Numbered from the stretch's first letter, positions 17,138 through 26,350 are shown. The stretch is 62,704 nt of DNA from Pseudomonas sp. R37(2017) (GCF_002113375.1 NZ_NEHO01000025.1:1-62704), one strand, 5' to 3'. The notes: generated by a model from the letters alone, not told the origin. Numbers and translations: made by a program.

Positions 17138-18172
17138 ATGATTGTCCGTCCGGTCCAGATCACCGACCTGCCCGCCTTGTTCACGCTGGTGCGTCAGGCC
17201 GGTCCGGGGCTTACCAGCCTGCCGGCCGACGAAGAACGCCTGGCCCATCGGATCCGCTGGGCCCAACGCACCTTCGCCGAACAGGTCGATCGCGCCGATG
17301 CCGATTATCTGTTCGTGCTCGAGGACGACGAGCAGCAAGTGGTGGGCGTCAGTGCCCTGACCGGTGGCATCGGGCTGCGCGAACCCTGGTACAACTACCG
17401 GGTCGGAATGACGCTCAGCGCGGCACCGGACCTGGGGATCCAGCGCCAGATCCCGACCCTGTTCCTGAGCAATGAATTGACCGGGCAATCGGAAGTCCGC
17501 TCCCTGTACCTGCGCCCCGAGCAGCGCCAGGGCAGCAATGGCCGTCTGCTTTCGCTCGGACGCTTGTTGTTCGTGGCCGAATTTACACAGCTGTTCGGCA
17601 ACCGCCTCATCGCCGAATTACGCGGCAGTGCCGACGAACGAGGTGGCTCGCCGTTCTGGGACAGCCTCGGCCGGCACTTTTCCAGGATGGATTTCTGCCA
17701 TGCCGATCACTTGTCCGGGCTGGGCAACAAATCGTTCATCGCTGAACTGATGCCGCGCCAACCGCTGTACACCTGCATGCTCACCGAACAAGCCAGGGCG
17801 GTGATCGGCAAGGCTCACCCCAATTCCGAGCCGGCCCTGAAAATCCTCAGCGCCGAGGGGTTTGCCCACAAGGGCTATATCGATATCTTCGACGGCGGAC
17901 CGGTCATCGAGGCCCCGGTCTGCGAGATCCGCACCGTGCGCGACAGCCAACCCCTGTCGCTGGCCATCGGCTCGCCGGACGATAAATCGCCCGTCTGGCT
18001 GATCCATAATCGCCGTCTGGAAAACTGTCGTATCACCTGTGCCCCGGCCAGACAGACGGGCAACAGCCTGGTGGTCGATCGCCTGACCGCCAAGCGCTTG
18101 CAACTGCAACCCGGCGACTCGGTACGCGCCGTGCCGCTGCTTGCCCGGCGACAACAGGCCGTGGCGGCGTGA
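17138..18172 (+). CDS. aruG: Arginine/ornithine N-succinyltransferase beta subunit paralogue (AruG/AstA-like)
   Basis: The 344-residue AstA-family protein matches AruG: MIVRPVQITDLPALFTLVRQ, GLTSLPADEERLAHRI, GLREPWYNYRVG, SPFWDSLGRHFSRMDF, FIAELMPRQPLYTCML. It forms the heteromeric enzyme with the upstream subunit. The two genes have the same order and spacing as in the main aru operon, which argues for duplication of the FG unit. The C-terminal tail (LARRQQAVAA) is slightly longer than usual. An oxaloacetate decarboxylase gene follows after 143 bases. Confidence 0.85.
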   Translation: MIVRPVQITDLPALFTLVRQAGPGLTSLPADEERLAHRIRWAQRTFAEQVDRADADYLFVLEDDEQQVVGVSALTGGIGLREPWYNYRVGMTLSAAPDLGIQRQIPTLFLSNELTGQSEVRSLYLRPEQRQGSNGRLLSLGRLLFVAEFTQLFGNRLIAELRGSADERGGSPFWDSLGRHFSRMDFCHADHLSGLGNKSFIAELMPRQPLYTCMLTEQARAVIGKAHPNSEPALKILSAEGFAHKGYIDIFDGGPVIEAPVCEIRTVRDSQPLSLAIGSPDDKSPVWLIHNRRLENCRITCAPARQTGNSLVVDRLTAKRLQLQPGDSVRAVPLLARRQQAVAA

Positions 18173-18315
18173 CCTATCAGCTTCATCGTTGCGGCGTCAA
18201 TCGGCCTTGCCCAGCAAATTCGTCATCATTCTCTTTCTGCGCACGTGGTAGCCTTTTATTTCTTCGGCGTTGACACTTTTGCTCAAGCCCTTCCATTCCA
18301 TTTGGTGGAACTCAT

Positions 18316-19185
18316 ATGTCCAGGCTTTCCCATCAAGATTTGCGCCGCAACTTTCGCCAACTGTTCGCCTCCAACACCTGCTACCACACGGCCTCGGTGT
18401 TCGACCCGATGTCGGCGCGCATCGCCGCCGACCTGGGCTTCGAAGTCGGCATCCTTGGTGGTTCGGTTGCCTCGTTGCAGGTGCTGGGCGCGCCTGACTT
18501 TGCATTGATCACCCTCAGCGAATTCGCTGAACAGGCCACCCGCATCGGCCGTGTCGCCCAGTTGCCGGTGATTGCCGACGCCGACCACGGCTATGGCAAC
18601 GCGCTGAACGTCATGCGCACCATCGTCGAACTCGAACGTGCCGGCGTCGCCGCACTGACCATCGAAGACACCCTGCTGCCCGCGCAATTCGGCCGCAAAT
18701 CCACCGACCTGATCACAGTCGCCGAAGGCGTCGGCAAGATCCGCGCGGCACTGGAAGCCCGCTGCGATAAGGAAATGGCGATCATCGCCCGTACCCACGC
18801 CGGGATTCTGCCAGTGCAGGAAATCATCAGCCGCACCCGCCAGTACCAGCAAGCCGGTGCCGACGGCATCTGCATGGTGGGCGTCAAGGATTTCGACCAT
18901 CTGGAGCAGATCGCCGAACACCTGAGCGTGCCGCTGATGCTGGTGACCTACGGCAACCCGCTGCTGCGCGATGACAAGCGACTGGCCGAGTTGGGCGTGC
19001 GCGTGACCATCGACGGCCATGGCGCGTACTTCGCCGCGATCAAGGCGACTTACGACAGCCTGCGCGAACAACGCCAGATCCTCACCCAGACCTCGGACCT
19101 GAGCGCGACCGAGCTGACCCACACCTACACGCAACCCGAGGAATACATTCGCTACGCGGAGGAGTTCATGAGTGTGAAAGAGTGA
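18316..19185 (+). CDS. Oxaloacetate decarboxylase (PEP mutase/isocitrate lyase superfamily)
   Basis: The 289-residue TIM-barrel protein matches the PA4872-type oxaloacetate decarboxylases that turn oxaloacetate into pyruvate and CO2. Visible hallmarks are FDPMSARIAADLGFEVGILG, ADADHGYGNALNVMRT (Mg2+ binding acidic residues) and TIEDTLLPAQFG; the histidine in TIDGHGAYFAA also fits. The start is the ATG at 18316, with GGTGGAACTCAT in front. It is probably transcribed alone, followed by a REP pair. Confidence 0.85.
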   Translation: MSRLSHQDLRRNFRQLFASNTCYHTASVFDPMSARIAADLGFEVGILGGSVASLQVLGAPDFALITLSEFAEQATRIGRVAQLPVIADADHGYGNALNVMRTIVELERAGVAALTIEDTLLPAQFGRKSTDLITVAEGVGKIRAALEARCDKEMAIIARTHAGILPVQEIISRTRQYQQAGADGICMVGVKDFDHLEQIAEHLSVPLMLVTYGNPLLRDDKRLAELGVRVTIDGHGAYFAAIKATYDSLREQRQILTQTSDLSATELTHTYTQPEEYIRYAEEFMSVKE

Positions 19186-19205
19186 CGGTGTGAATCGGCC
19201 CGCCG

Positions 19206-19302
19206 CCTTCGCGAGCAGGCTCGCTCCCACAGGTTCTGCGGCTGTACGCAACATCTGCGAACGACCCCAATCACTGTGGGAGCGGGCTTGCCCGCGAAGA
19301 GG
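19206..19302. repeat. REP pair, TGGGAG/GCGAA subfamily
   Basis: CCTTCGCGAGCAGGCTCGCT at the left faces CTGTGGGAGCGGGCTTGCCC at the right; the right copy has GGGC for GAGC changes in its loop. Confidence 0.85.
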
Positions 19303-19348
19303 CCGGCACATCCAACATCAATGTCGCCTGACACTACGCCATCGCGAG

Positions 19349-20422
19349 TCACACCGAGTCGAACAGTTCGCGATGAGGTTTCCCATTGCCGCAACAGATC
19401 ACGCGGTTACGCCCGGTGCTCTTGGCTTCGTATAGCGCATGATCGGCGTCATTGAGCCAGAGCGTCGCGTCGGCGTGGGCCGGGTTGAATGACGCCAGGC
19501 CAATACTCAGACTGACTTTCAGCGCCGGGTTCTGCTCGTAACCCAGGGTGGCGAAGCGATCGCGCAGGGCTTCCATGACGACGGCGGCGCGATTCAGGGG
19601 CAGGTCCGGGAGGATCACGCAGAACTCGTCACCGCCGTAACGCCCGGCCACATCGGTCGCCCGCAGGTTCTGCCGGAGCATTCTGCTCAATTGACGCAAG
19701 ACGATATCCCCGGCGACATGGCCATAGGTGTCATTGATGGCCTTGAAATGGTCGATGTCGATCAGGGCAATCGCCCCGCCTTTTCGCTGGCGTTTGCAAC
19801 GTTGAAACTCGACCTCCAACTGGTCCTTCCAGGCGCCATGATTGAGCAGGCTCGTCAGACTGTCGGTGCGGCTCAGTGCCAGCAACTCACGCTTCTGACG
19901 GCCGAGGGTATGGGCCTGACGAAAGCAGATCCAGCCCAGCGCCAACGGATACAGGCACAACAGGGGCAAGCAGGCATAGAGCTGCACCGGGCTGGTGGCG
20001 GGAATGAAGGCCGGGGCGAAAATCTGCAGACCGACACCCACGCCAAGCACTTGCGCAGCGGTCCCGGCCAGCAGGAAGCGCATGCCGCCGATGGCTACGT
20101 TGTTCATGGCCATCATGGATATGGTGGTCGCGCTGGGCAGTGGATTGAACTGCATCGCGGCAATCCAGAAGCCGCCGAGAAAGGCATCGATCAGCAGATT
20201 GCGGTGTTCGGTGTGATAAGGCGCCCTGGCCCGGCGCGCCAATTGATAAGCCAGGTGCGGCCAGACCAGGCCGTTGAACCACATGAATCCCCAGACCCAA
20301 GGCGCCGGATCAAGTGGATACATCGCCGCGCTCACGCACACCAATCCAAGGGCCAGCCCGAGAATTCGCGATGTATAGAGCCTCCTGGCCAATGAAAATC
20401 CCTTTCCTCCCGTTTTTGTCAT
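19349..20422 (-). CDS. MASE2-GGDEF diguanylate cyclase
   Basis: The 357-residue membrane protein has an N-terminal MASE2 sensory domain (several helices, about 15-170) and a GGDEF domain (about 180-350). The active-site loop RYGGDEF (263-267) is intact and an inhibitory I-site RATD lies five residues upstream, so it should make c-di-GMP with product inhibition. It resembles AdrA/DgcC-like proteins. ATG 20422 gives the MASE2 start. It is a lone gene, and its upstream gap leads into a large palindromic element. Confidence 0.9.
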   Translation of the reverse strand: MTKTGGKGFSLARRLYTSRILGLALGLVCVSAAMYPLDPAPWVWGFMWFNGLVWPHLAYQLARRARAPYHTEHRNLLIDAFLGGFWIAAMQFNPLPSATTISMMAMNNVAIGGMRFLLAGTAAQVLGVGVGLQIFAPAFIPATSPVQLYACLPLLCLYPLALGWICFRQAHTLGRQKRELLALSRTDSLTSLLNHGAWKDQLEVEFQRCKRQRKGGAIALIDIDHFKAINDTYGHVAGDIVLRQLSRMLRQNLRATDVAGRYGGDEFCVILPDLPLNRAAVVMEALRDRFATLGYEQNPALKVSLSIGLASFNPAHADATLWLNDADHALYEAKSTGRNRVICCGNGKPHRELFDSV

Positions 20423-20669
20423 AGGGGCCTCTGTGCCACTCGACGGAATGCGATAACAGCCCGTGCCTATGGGCTGGAGTCTATCAGGGCGAAATCAAAT
20501 AGCCATCACCTACTGGCAGACCGGATATCCCGACATCACGCTCGCCTAATAGCGAAAGCCTCGTCTTCAGAAACTAATGCTGTTCACTTAAGAGGATGGA
20601 GAGTGGGGCTGACTATCGTTTGATCGGCGTGCATATCCGGTTTTGCGGTAGCGGCGACTTTTTCAATCG

Positions 20670-21309
20670 GTGTACATATCCGTTGCTGCGGTAACGGCGG
20701 CTGGCGGTTTCGCCCTTACGGCGAGTCCCTTTTGGCAAACGCCCCAAAAGGAACCAAAAGGTCTCGCCCCGGCGTACGGCACCTCGCCAAGGCTCGGTGT
20801 TCCCTCGCTACGGTGCCCATCAGGGGGCATCGCCTACGGTTTGCTTCGCTGCACCTCCTCTCGATGCGTTCGACTGCGTCGAACGGCGCTACGCGCCTCC
20901 CCCCTGATGAACACCTCCGCTCGGCCTGCCGATGGGGCGGGTAGATCAAAAGCAAAAGCGGCGTACACCTTCGCTCTTCACCACTCATCAGGCCGAGCGT
21001 TAGCTCGCCTGCAGCTCTTGATCTTGATCCACCCGCCCCCTCGGAAGGCTGAGTGGAGGCGTTCATCCGGGGATTGGCGCGAAGCGCCGTTCGACGCAGT
21101 CGAACTCATCGCATGTAGGTGCAGCGAAGCAAACCGGAGGGCGATGCCCCCGGATGAATGCCGGAGCGAAGGAACCCCGAGCCTTGGCGAGGGGCCGGAC
21201 GCCAGGGGCGAGCGTTTTTTCGCTTCCTTTTTTAGGCGCTTGTAAAAAAGGAAGTCGCCGTAAGGGCGAAACCATAAGCCGCCGTTACCGCAGCAACGGA
21301 TATGTACAC
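20670..21309. repeat. 640-bp imperfect palindrome (long inverted repeat element)
   Basis: The element starts GTGTACATATCCGTTGCTGC and ends with its exact complement. Matching continues inwards: GGTTTCGCCCTTACGGCGA, a TCGCCAAGGCTCGG block, GTTTGCTTCGCTGCACCT, and GTTCGACTGCGTCGAACG are all mirrored, meeting near 20985. A partial extra copy of the left end lies at about 20625-20660. Reading frames of up to 190 codons inside it arise from the palindrome and show no protein character. It fills the gap between the cyclase and monooxygenase genes and resembles long interspersed repeats of P. fluorescens genomes. Confidence 0.8.
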
Positions 21310-21340
21310 AATCAAAAAACCCGGCCAGCCACGACACCGC

Positions 21341-21367
21341 TTCGCGAGCAAGCTCGCTCCCACAGGG
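21341..21367. repeat. Single REP-like copy
   Basis: TTCGCGAGCAAGCTCGCTCC followed by CACAGGG, with no inverted partner, lies 30 bp after the long palindrome and 113 bp before the monooxygenase gene. Confidence 0.7.
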
Positions 21368-21479
21368 CTCCGGGAACATCCCCCAAGCCCAGCTCAAGAT
21401 TTCAAGTAAACAGCGTTTCGTCTCCAGAAACGGCTATACATGAAAGACAGGGATGATCGATGACTATAAGAGGAGGCCC

Positions 21480-22934
21480 ATGCAGACCTTTCAAGTATTG
21501 ATCATAGGCAGCGGATTTGGCGGCCAATGTGCTGCGATCAATTTGCTCAAGGCCGGCGTCGACGATTTTCGCCTGCTCGAGCGCCGGGCGTTCTTCGGTG
21601 GCACCTGGTGCCAGAACACCTACCCCGGCGCGGCAGTCGATGTGCCCTCACCGCTGTATTCCTTGTCTTTCGCCCCGTACCGCTGGACGCAAATGTTCGC
21701 CGAACAGGCCGAACTGTACCGCTACACGCGCCATGTGGTGGAACGTTTCGGCCTTCGGGACAAGGTCGAACTGGACACGAATGTCGAGGGCATCGAATGG
21801 GACGACGCCAACAAGCGCTGGATTGTTTACACCACCGGCAAAGGCACGTTTTGCGCACAGTTCCTGATCAATGCGAGCGGGCCGTTGAGCCAGCCGGTGG
21901 TGCCGCGTTTCGACGGGCAGGAACGCTTTGCGGGCAAGACGTTTCACACCAATGACTGGGATCACGGCTATGACTATCGGCAAAAACGCGTGGCCATCGT
22001 CGGCAGCGGCGCCAGTGCGGCCCAGGTGATTCCGGCCATTGCCCCGGACGTCGGGCACTTGCATGTATTCCAGCGCACGCCCCACTGGGTATTACCCCGG
22101 GCCGACCGCCGCTTCGGGCGCGTCCAGCGCTGGTTGCTGGGGCTCAAGCCCGCCTACAAGTTGCTGCGCTGGGGCATCTACTGGCAATTCGAAACCCGGG
22201 TGATTGCCTTCAAGTATTCGAAGCCGGCGGTGCACATGGTCCAGCGCCAGGCCCTGGGTTTTCTCAAGCGCCAGGTACCGGATGCCGAACTGCGGCGCAA
22301 ACTGACGCCGGACTACACCATCGGCTGCAAACGGGTGATTCTGTCCAGCACACTGTACCCGGCACTGGCCCGCCGCAACGTGACGCTGCACAGTCGCGAA
22401 CACGGCATCGCATCCATCGACGAAACCGGCATCGTTACCCGGGACGGACAGCATATCGACCTGGACCTGATCGTCTGGTCCACCGGCTACGACGCCACCG
22501 ACGGGGTGATTTCCTACCCGGTCACGGGCAAGAACGGCACTCGTCTGAAAGATGTCTGGGCACAGTATCCGCGGGCCTATCTCGGCACCGCCCTGCCCGA
22601 GTTTCCCAACCTGTTTATCGTCACCGGACCGAACACCGGCATCGGCCACACCTCGGCGCTGTTCATCATCGAATCCCAGATGAACTACATCCTCGATTGC
22701 ATTCGCACCTTGAAGACTCAAGGTTTACGCAGCATCGAAGTTCGCCATGAGGCGGAACGTACCTACACTGAAATGATCCACCGGGAAATGGAACGTACCG
22801 TGTGGAAGTCCGGTGGTTGCCACAGTTGGTATCAAAGCAAGAGCGGTCATGTGATTGCCATGTTTCCGGGGTTCAGCTTCAGTTTTCACCGTTTGACCCG
22901 AGCACTGAAACCCGCCGATCACATTTTGTCCTGA
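21480..22934 (+). CDS. Flavin-dependent monooxygenase, Baeyer-Villiger type
   Basis: The 484-residue protein has an N-terminal FAD Rossmann motif (IIGSGFGGQCAAI), the FFGGTWCQNTYPGAAVD segment, a Baeyer-Villiger fingerprint FAGKTFHTNDWD (canonical FxGxxxHxxxWP, here D for P) and a second NADPH Rossmann motif VAIVGSGASAAQV. It should insert oxygen into ketones or oxidise heteroatoms; the substrate is unknown. AAGAGGAGGCCC before ATG 21480 is a strong ribosome site. A lipase gene follows after 22 bases as an operon, so the ester made could be cleaved by its partner. Confidence 0.87.
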   Translation: MQTFQVLIIGSGFGGQCAAINLLKAGVDDFRLLERRAFFGGTWCQNTYPGAAVDVPSPLYSLSFAPYRWTQMFAEQAELYRYTRHVVERFGLRDKVELDTNVEGIEWDDANKRWIVYTTGKGTFCAQFLINASGPLSQPVVPRFDGQERFAGKTFHTNDWDHGYDYRQKRVAIVGSGASAAQVIPAIAPDVGHLHVFQRTPHWVLPRADRRFGRVQRWLLGLKPAYKLLRWGIYWQFETRVIAFKYSKPAVHMVQRQALGFLKRQVPDAELRRKLTPDYTIGCKRVILSSTLYPALARRNVTLHSREHGIASIDETGIVTRDGQHIDLDLIVWSTGYDATDGVISYPVTGKNGTRLKDVWAQYPRAYLGTALPEFPNLFIVTGPNTGIGHTSALFIIESQMNYILDCIRTLKTQGLRSIEVRHEAERTYTEMIHREMERTVWKSGGCHSWYQSKSGHVIAMFPGFSFSFHRLTRALKPADHILS

Positions 22935-22956
22935 GTAGATAGAAAGGAGACGCGTG

Positions 22957-23913
22957 ATGCTTTTGTTGTTCGTCGTTCTCGCCGTTTTCGTCGCCTGGAG
23001 CTGGCTTACCTACCCGGCCATCGGCTACTGGCTGTATGACTGGAACATGGCAGTCGAGGCCAAGTTGTACCGGCTGCACAAAATCGTCGTGCCCATCCCC
23101 GAGATGACCGTCTCGACCTGGCAAGGCGGGCCGTACGAAGCCACCAGCAGTGTGCTGATGCTCCATGGCTTCAGCGCCGACAAGAACCTCTGGCTGCGTT
23201 TCGCCCGGCATTTTGTCGGCAGCCACCGGGTGATCATCCCGGACATCGCCGGTCATGGTGAAACCGGCTTCAAGGCAGGTGGAGGCTACGATATCCCGCT
23301 GCAAGCCAAGCGCATGATCCAGCTGCTGGACGTGTGCGGCGTCGAGAAAGTCCATGTCATCGGCAACTCCATGGGTGGCTACATGGCCGCATGGCTCGCG
23401 GCCGCATACCCGGAGCGCATTGTGTCCGTGGCGCTGTTCGACCCGGCCGGGGTCACCTCGCCCGAGCCCAGTGACCTCGAGCGACACCTGGCCAAGGGCC
23501 ACAACCCGTTTCTGATTCATTCGCGCGAAGAGTTCCGACGCTTCTACGCCATGACCATGGCTTCGCCGCCCTGGGTACCGAAACTGGTGCTCGACGCTGT
23601 CGCACAGCGCTATGAACAGTCCCGCGAGGAACTGGAAGAGATCTTCCGCGAGTTTCGCGCCAGCCCGCCGATGGAACCGCACCTGCCCGACATCAGCGCC
23701 CCGGCGCTGTTGCTGTGGGGGCGCAAGGACCGGCTGATCGATGTCAGCAGCGTGGCGATCTGGAGCAAGGGCATCGTTGATCTGCGCGTGCACATCTGGG
23801 ACGCCGTCGGACACATGCCCATGGTGGAAGCGCCCACCGGTTCGGCGCGCCTGTATCGCGAGTTTTTGGCATCGCTGCGCTCAGAAAGTCCACAGGATCA
23901 GCGACTGCATTAG
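22957..23913 (+). CDS. Membrane-anchored alpha/beta-hydrolase lipase, PlaF/ABHD6-like
   Basis: The 318-residue hydrolase has one N-terminal membrane helix (MLLLFVVLAVFVAWSWL) and a catalytic domain with Ser138 in IGNSMGGYM, an acid in WGRKDRLID and histidine in AVGHMPMVE. The layout and serine position resemble P. aeruginosa PlaF, an inner-membrane phospholipase A1; this is my inference from pattern. AAAGGAGA sits seven bases before ATG 22957; GTG at 22954 is an alternative. It is downstream of, and in one operon with, the Baeyer-Villiger-type monooxygenase. Confidence 0.85.
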   Translation: MLLLFVVLAVFVAWSWLTYPAIGYWLYDWNMAVEAKLYRLHKIVVPIPEMTVSTWQGGPYEATSSVLMLHGFSADKNLWLRFARHFVGSHRVIIPDIAGHGETGFKAGGGYDIPLQAKRMIQLLDVCGVEKVHVIGNSMGGYMAAWLAAAYPERIVSVALFDPAGVTSPEPSDLERHLAKGHNPFLIHSREEFRRFYAMTMASPPWVPKLVLDAVAQRYEQSREELEEIFREFRASPPMEPHLPDISAPALLLWGRKDRLIDVSSVAIWSKGIVDLRVHIWDAVGHMPMVEAPTGSARLYREFLASLRSESPQDQRLH

Positions 23914-24023
23914 GCTTACAGTCCGTTGCGGAATGAAGTTCTTCAGAAACTTCGTTTGTCGGCGTCGTCCAAGGCTGCGATCTTTTGTCCATCCTTTACG
24001 TCACCGCGCCAGGAATCCTGTTC

Positions 24024-25430
24024 ATGAACCACCCGAACTTCGTCAGCCCTGACCTGATCCGCCAACGCTTCTCCAAAGCGATGTCCGACATGTATCGCGA
24101 AGAGGTGCCGTTGTACGGCGCGTTGATGGAACTGGTGGAACAGACCAACCGTCACGTACTGGACAGCGATCCGCAAATCGCGCAACAGCTCGCGAGCACC
24201 GGCGAAATCGAGCGCCTGGACCTGGAGCGTCACGGTGCGATCCGCGTCGGCACGGCCGATGAACTGGCCACCCTCGCCCGCCTCTTCGCCGTGATGGGCA
24301 TGCAACCGGTGGGTTACTACGACCTGACACCGGCTGGCGTACCGGTGCACTCCACGGCGTTTCGCGCGGTGCATGAAGCAGCGTTGCAGATCAGCCCGTT
24401 CCGAGTGTTTACCTCACTGTTGCGCCTGGAATTGATTGAAGACCTGGAACTGCGCGCATTCGCCCAGTCGATGCTCGACCGGCGCTCGATCTTTACACCC
24501 ATGGCCCTCACCCTCATCGACCTAGCTGAAACCCAGGGCGGCCTGACCGAGTCGCAAGCCTCGGCGTTCGTCGAACAGGCCCTGGAGACGTTTCGCTGGC
24601 ACCACAGTGCCACCGTCACCGCCGAGCAGTATCAACAGCTCAGCGCCCAGCATCGTCTGATCGCCGACGTGGTGGCGTTCAAGGGCCCGCACATCAACCA
24701 CCTGACACCGCGAACCCTGGACATCGACATCGTCCAGGCGCAGATGCCGGCCCATGGCATCACCCCCAAGGCGGTGATCGAAGGCCCGCCCCGCCGCCAG
24801 TGCCCGATCCTGCTGCGCCAGACCAGTTTCAAGGCCCTGGACGAGGCGATTGCCTTCACCGATCAAAACGAGGCTCGCGGTAGCCACAGCGCCCGTTTCG
24901 GCGAGATCGAACAGCGCGGTGCCGCCCTCACGCCCAAAGGCCGCGCTCTGTACGACCGCTTGCTCAATGCCGCGCGGGACGAACTCAAGGACTTCCCCAA
25001 CGAAGCCAATGCCGCACGATACAACGCGCTCATGGCCCGGCACTTCAACGAATTCCCTGACAGCTGGGAAGGCATGCGCCAACAGCAACTGGCTTACTTT
25101 CGCTATTTCGTGACGGAAAAAGGCCTGGCCGCGGGCGATCTGAAAAACGCCGCCCTGGAGGACCTGCTCAGCGACGGTTACCTGCGGGTGGAACCACTGG
25201 TGTACGAAGATTTCCTGCCGGTCAGCGCGGCGGGGATTTTCCAGTCAAACCTGGGGGACACCGCGCAAACCCATTATGGCGTGCACTCCAACCAGCAGGC
25301 GTTCGAAAAGGCTTTGGGGCGCCCGACCATTGATGAACTGGAGCTGTATGCCCAGAGTCAGCGGCGTTCGATCGAACAGTGTTTCGCCGCGTTGGCCGAT
25401 GTTGTTCCAGTCAATGAAAAACACGGCTGA
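24024..25430 (+). CDS. hglS: 2-oxoadipate dioxygenase/decarboxylase
   Basis: The 468-residue DUF1338/VOC-superfamily enzyme converts 2-oxoadipate to D-2-hydroxyglutarate with O2, a step in D-lysine breakdown. The residues reported for P. putida HglS line up at the same numbers here: metal ligands His70 (ERHGAIR), His226 (GPHINHLT) and Glu294 (ARFGEIEQ), plus Arg74 for the substrate. ATG 24024 follows AGGA by nine bases. It is a single gene; a strong terminator follows. A half copy of a GGCTGCGATCTTTT repeat lies upstream at about 23966-23980. Confidence 0.93.
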   Translation: MNHPNFVSPDLIRQRFSKAMSDMYREEVPLYGALMELVEQTNRHVLDSDPQIAQQLASTGEIERLDLERHGAIRVGTADELATLARLFAVMGMQPVGYYDLTPAGVPVHSTAFRAVHEAALQISPFRVFTSLLRLELIEDLELRAFAQSMLDRRSIFTPMALTLIDLAETQGGLTESQASAFVEQALETFRWHHSATVTAEQYQQLSAQHRLIADVVAFKGPHINHLTPRTLDIDIVQAQMPAHGITPKAVIEGPPRRQCPILLRQTSFKALDEAIAFTDQNEARGSHSARFGEIEQRGAALTPKGRALYDRLLNAARDELKDFPNEANAARYNALMARHFNEFPDSWEGMRQQQLAYFRYFVTEKGLAAGDLKNAALEDLLSDGYLRVEPLVYEDFLPVSAAGIFQSNLGDTAQTHYGVHSNQQAFEKALGRPTIDELELYAQSQRRSIEQCFAALADVVPVNEKHG

Positions 25431-25450
25431 ACGACTTCTCACGGCTCAAT

Positions 25451-25487
25451 AAAAAACGGGCGACCTACAGGTCGCCCGTTTTTTTTA
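25451..25487 (+). terminator. Rho-independent terminator of hglS
   Basis: ACGGGCGACC-TACA-GGTCGCCCGT forms a GC-rich stem preceded by A6 and followed by eight T. It may work in both directions. Confidence 0.92.
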
Positions 25488-25517
25488 TATCCGAAACTTT
25501 CAATACAACCAGGAAAG

Positions 25518-25582
25518 CGTTCGCCCAGTGCACTGGCCTCGGCAATCCATGCACTGGTAAAGAGCCTTACACTGGGCGAACG
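25518..25582. repeat. 65-bp structured inverted repeat
   Basis: CGTTCGCCCAGTG at 25518-25530 is exactly complementary to CACTGGGCGAACG at 25570-25582. Inside are the palindrome CCAGTGCACTGG (25525-25536) and a further TGCACTGG, so competing hairpins are possible. It lies between convergent genes in a 280-bp gap. The AT-rich remainder (about 25605-25771) shows no credible gene. Confidence 0.65.
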
Positions 25583-25771
25583 GGAGGTATTTTAGTAGAT
25601 GTGGCTAAATATGCCCGTGTAGAAAGATGAAATTTATTAACACAATATTTAATAAATATGTCGACCATCCCGCAACGAACCGCAAACTTACTGGTTCGAA
25701 CATACGAGCTGATTATTCCTGTACAGAACCTGCACAAAAACAATCAACTCGTATAGCGCCAATCATCAATA

Positions 25772-26350
25772 TTAGTGCTTGCTGGTCACTGTCAATATAT
25801 CGGTGTAAACCACGTTCACGCTTTGTCCGACTTTCAAGTCCTTGAGCTTGGCCTGGACTTCAGGTCGCTTGACGTCGACCGTCTTGGACTTGCCTTCCGG
25901 GTTTTCGAAAGTCAGCTGGTGTTTCTTCATGTCAATGTGGGTGATCTTCAGCTGCACTTTCACCTGACGATAAGCTTCGCCCCCCGGGTTGGCGCTGCCT
26001 GGCGCCGCACGGACTTCACCGGTGGCTTCGGCGGTACCGGGCAGGCCTTTGTCGACATCGGTGTCGAGGTAGGCCGCAACGGCGCTGGTAACCCTGATGT
26101 CGACCGTATCGCCAACCTTGAGATTGCCGAGGTTTTTCGCCTTGTCGGTCAGTTGAACAGGGAACTCATTTCCCTGCGGGCCTTTGAGAACCACGGATTT
26201 GCTCGCGGTATCAACCGAAACGACTGTGGTGCTGACCTGATCAGCCACCACGACTTCGGACAGCGGGATATCGGCGGCAACTGCGCCAAAACTGGCGGCA
26301 GACAGCAAGGTTGCGAGGGTAATGGCTTTGGTCAATGCGTGGCGTTTCAT
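25772..26350 (-). CDS. Secreted protein with two beta-rich repeats, function unknown
   Basis: The 192-residue product has a signal peptide (MKRHALTKAITLATLLSAAS, cleavage after AVAA). Two similar modules follow: VVSVDTASKSVVLKGPQGNE...NLKVGDTVDIRV at about 40-90 and ITHIDMKKHQLTFENPEGKS...DLKVGQSVNVVY at about 135-185. Each has a final KVG-D/Q-xV turn, like small OB or beta-barrel units. ATG 26350 is chosen from the signal peptide; the ribosome site is weak. I do not recognise a family. It is monocistronic. Confidence 0.75.
   Translation of the reverse strand: MKRHALTKAITLATLLSAASFGAVAADIPLSEVVVADQVSTTVVSVDTASKSVVLKGPQGNEFPVQLTDKAKNLGNLKVGDTVDIRVTSAVAAYLDTDVDKGLPGTAEATGEVRAAPGSANPGGEAYRQVKVQLKITHIDMKKHQLTFENPEGKSKTVDVKRPEVQAKLKDLKVGQSVNVVYTDILTVTSKH

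Noticed and set aside
20670..21245. A 191-codon frame and others in the long palindrome
   Set aside because: The same sequence reads openly on both strands because of the palindrome; composition is not protein-like.
22954..22956. GTG as start of the PlaF-like lipase
   Set aside because: It is too near the AAAGGAGA site; the ATG one codon on has the better spacing.
25627..25845. A 72-codon AT-rich frame
   Set aside because: It overlaps the 3' end of a well-supported secreted-protein gene on the other strand and has no ribosome site or recognised family.
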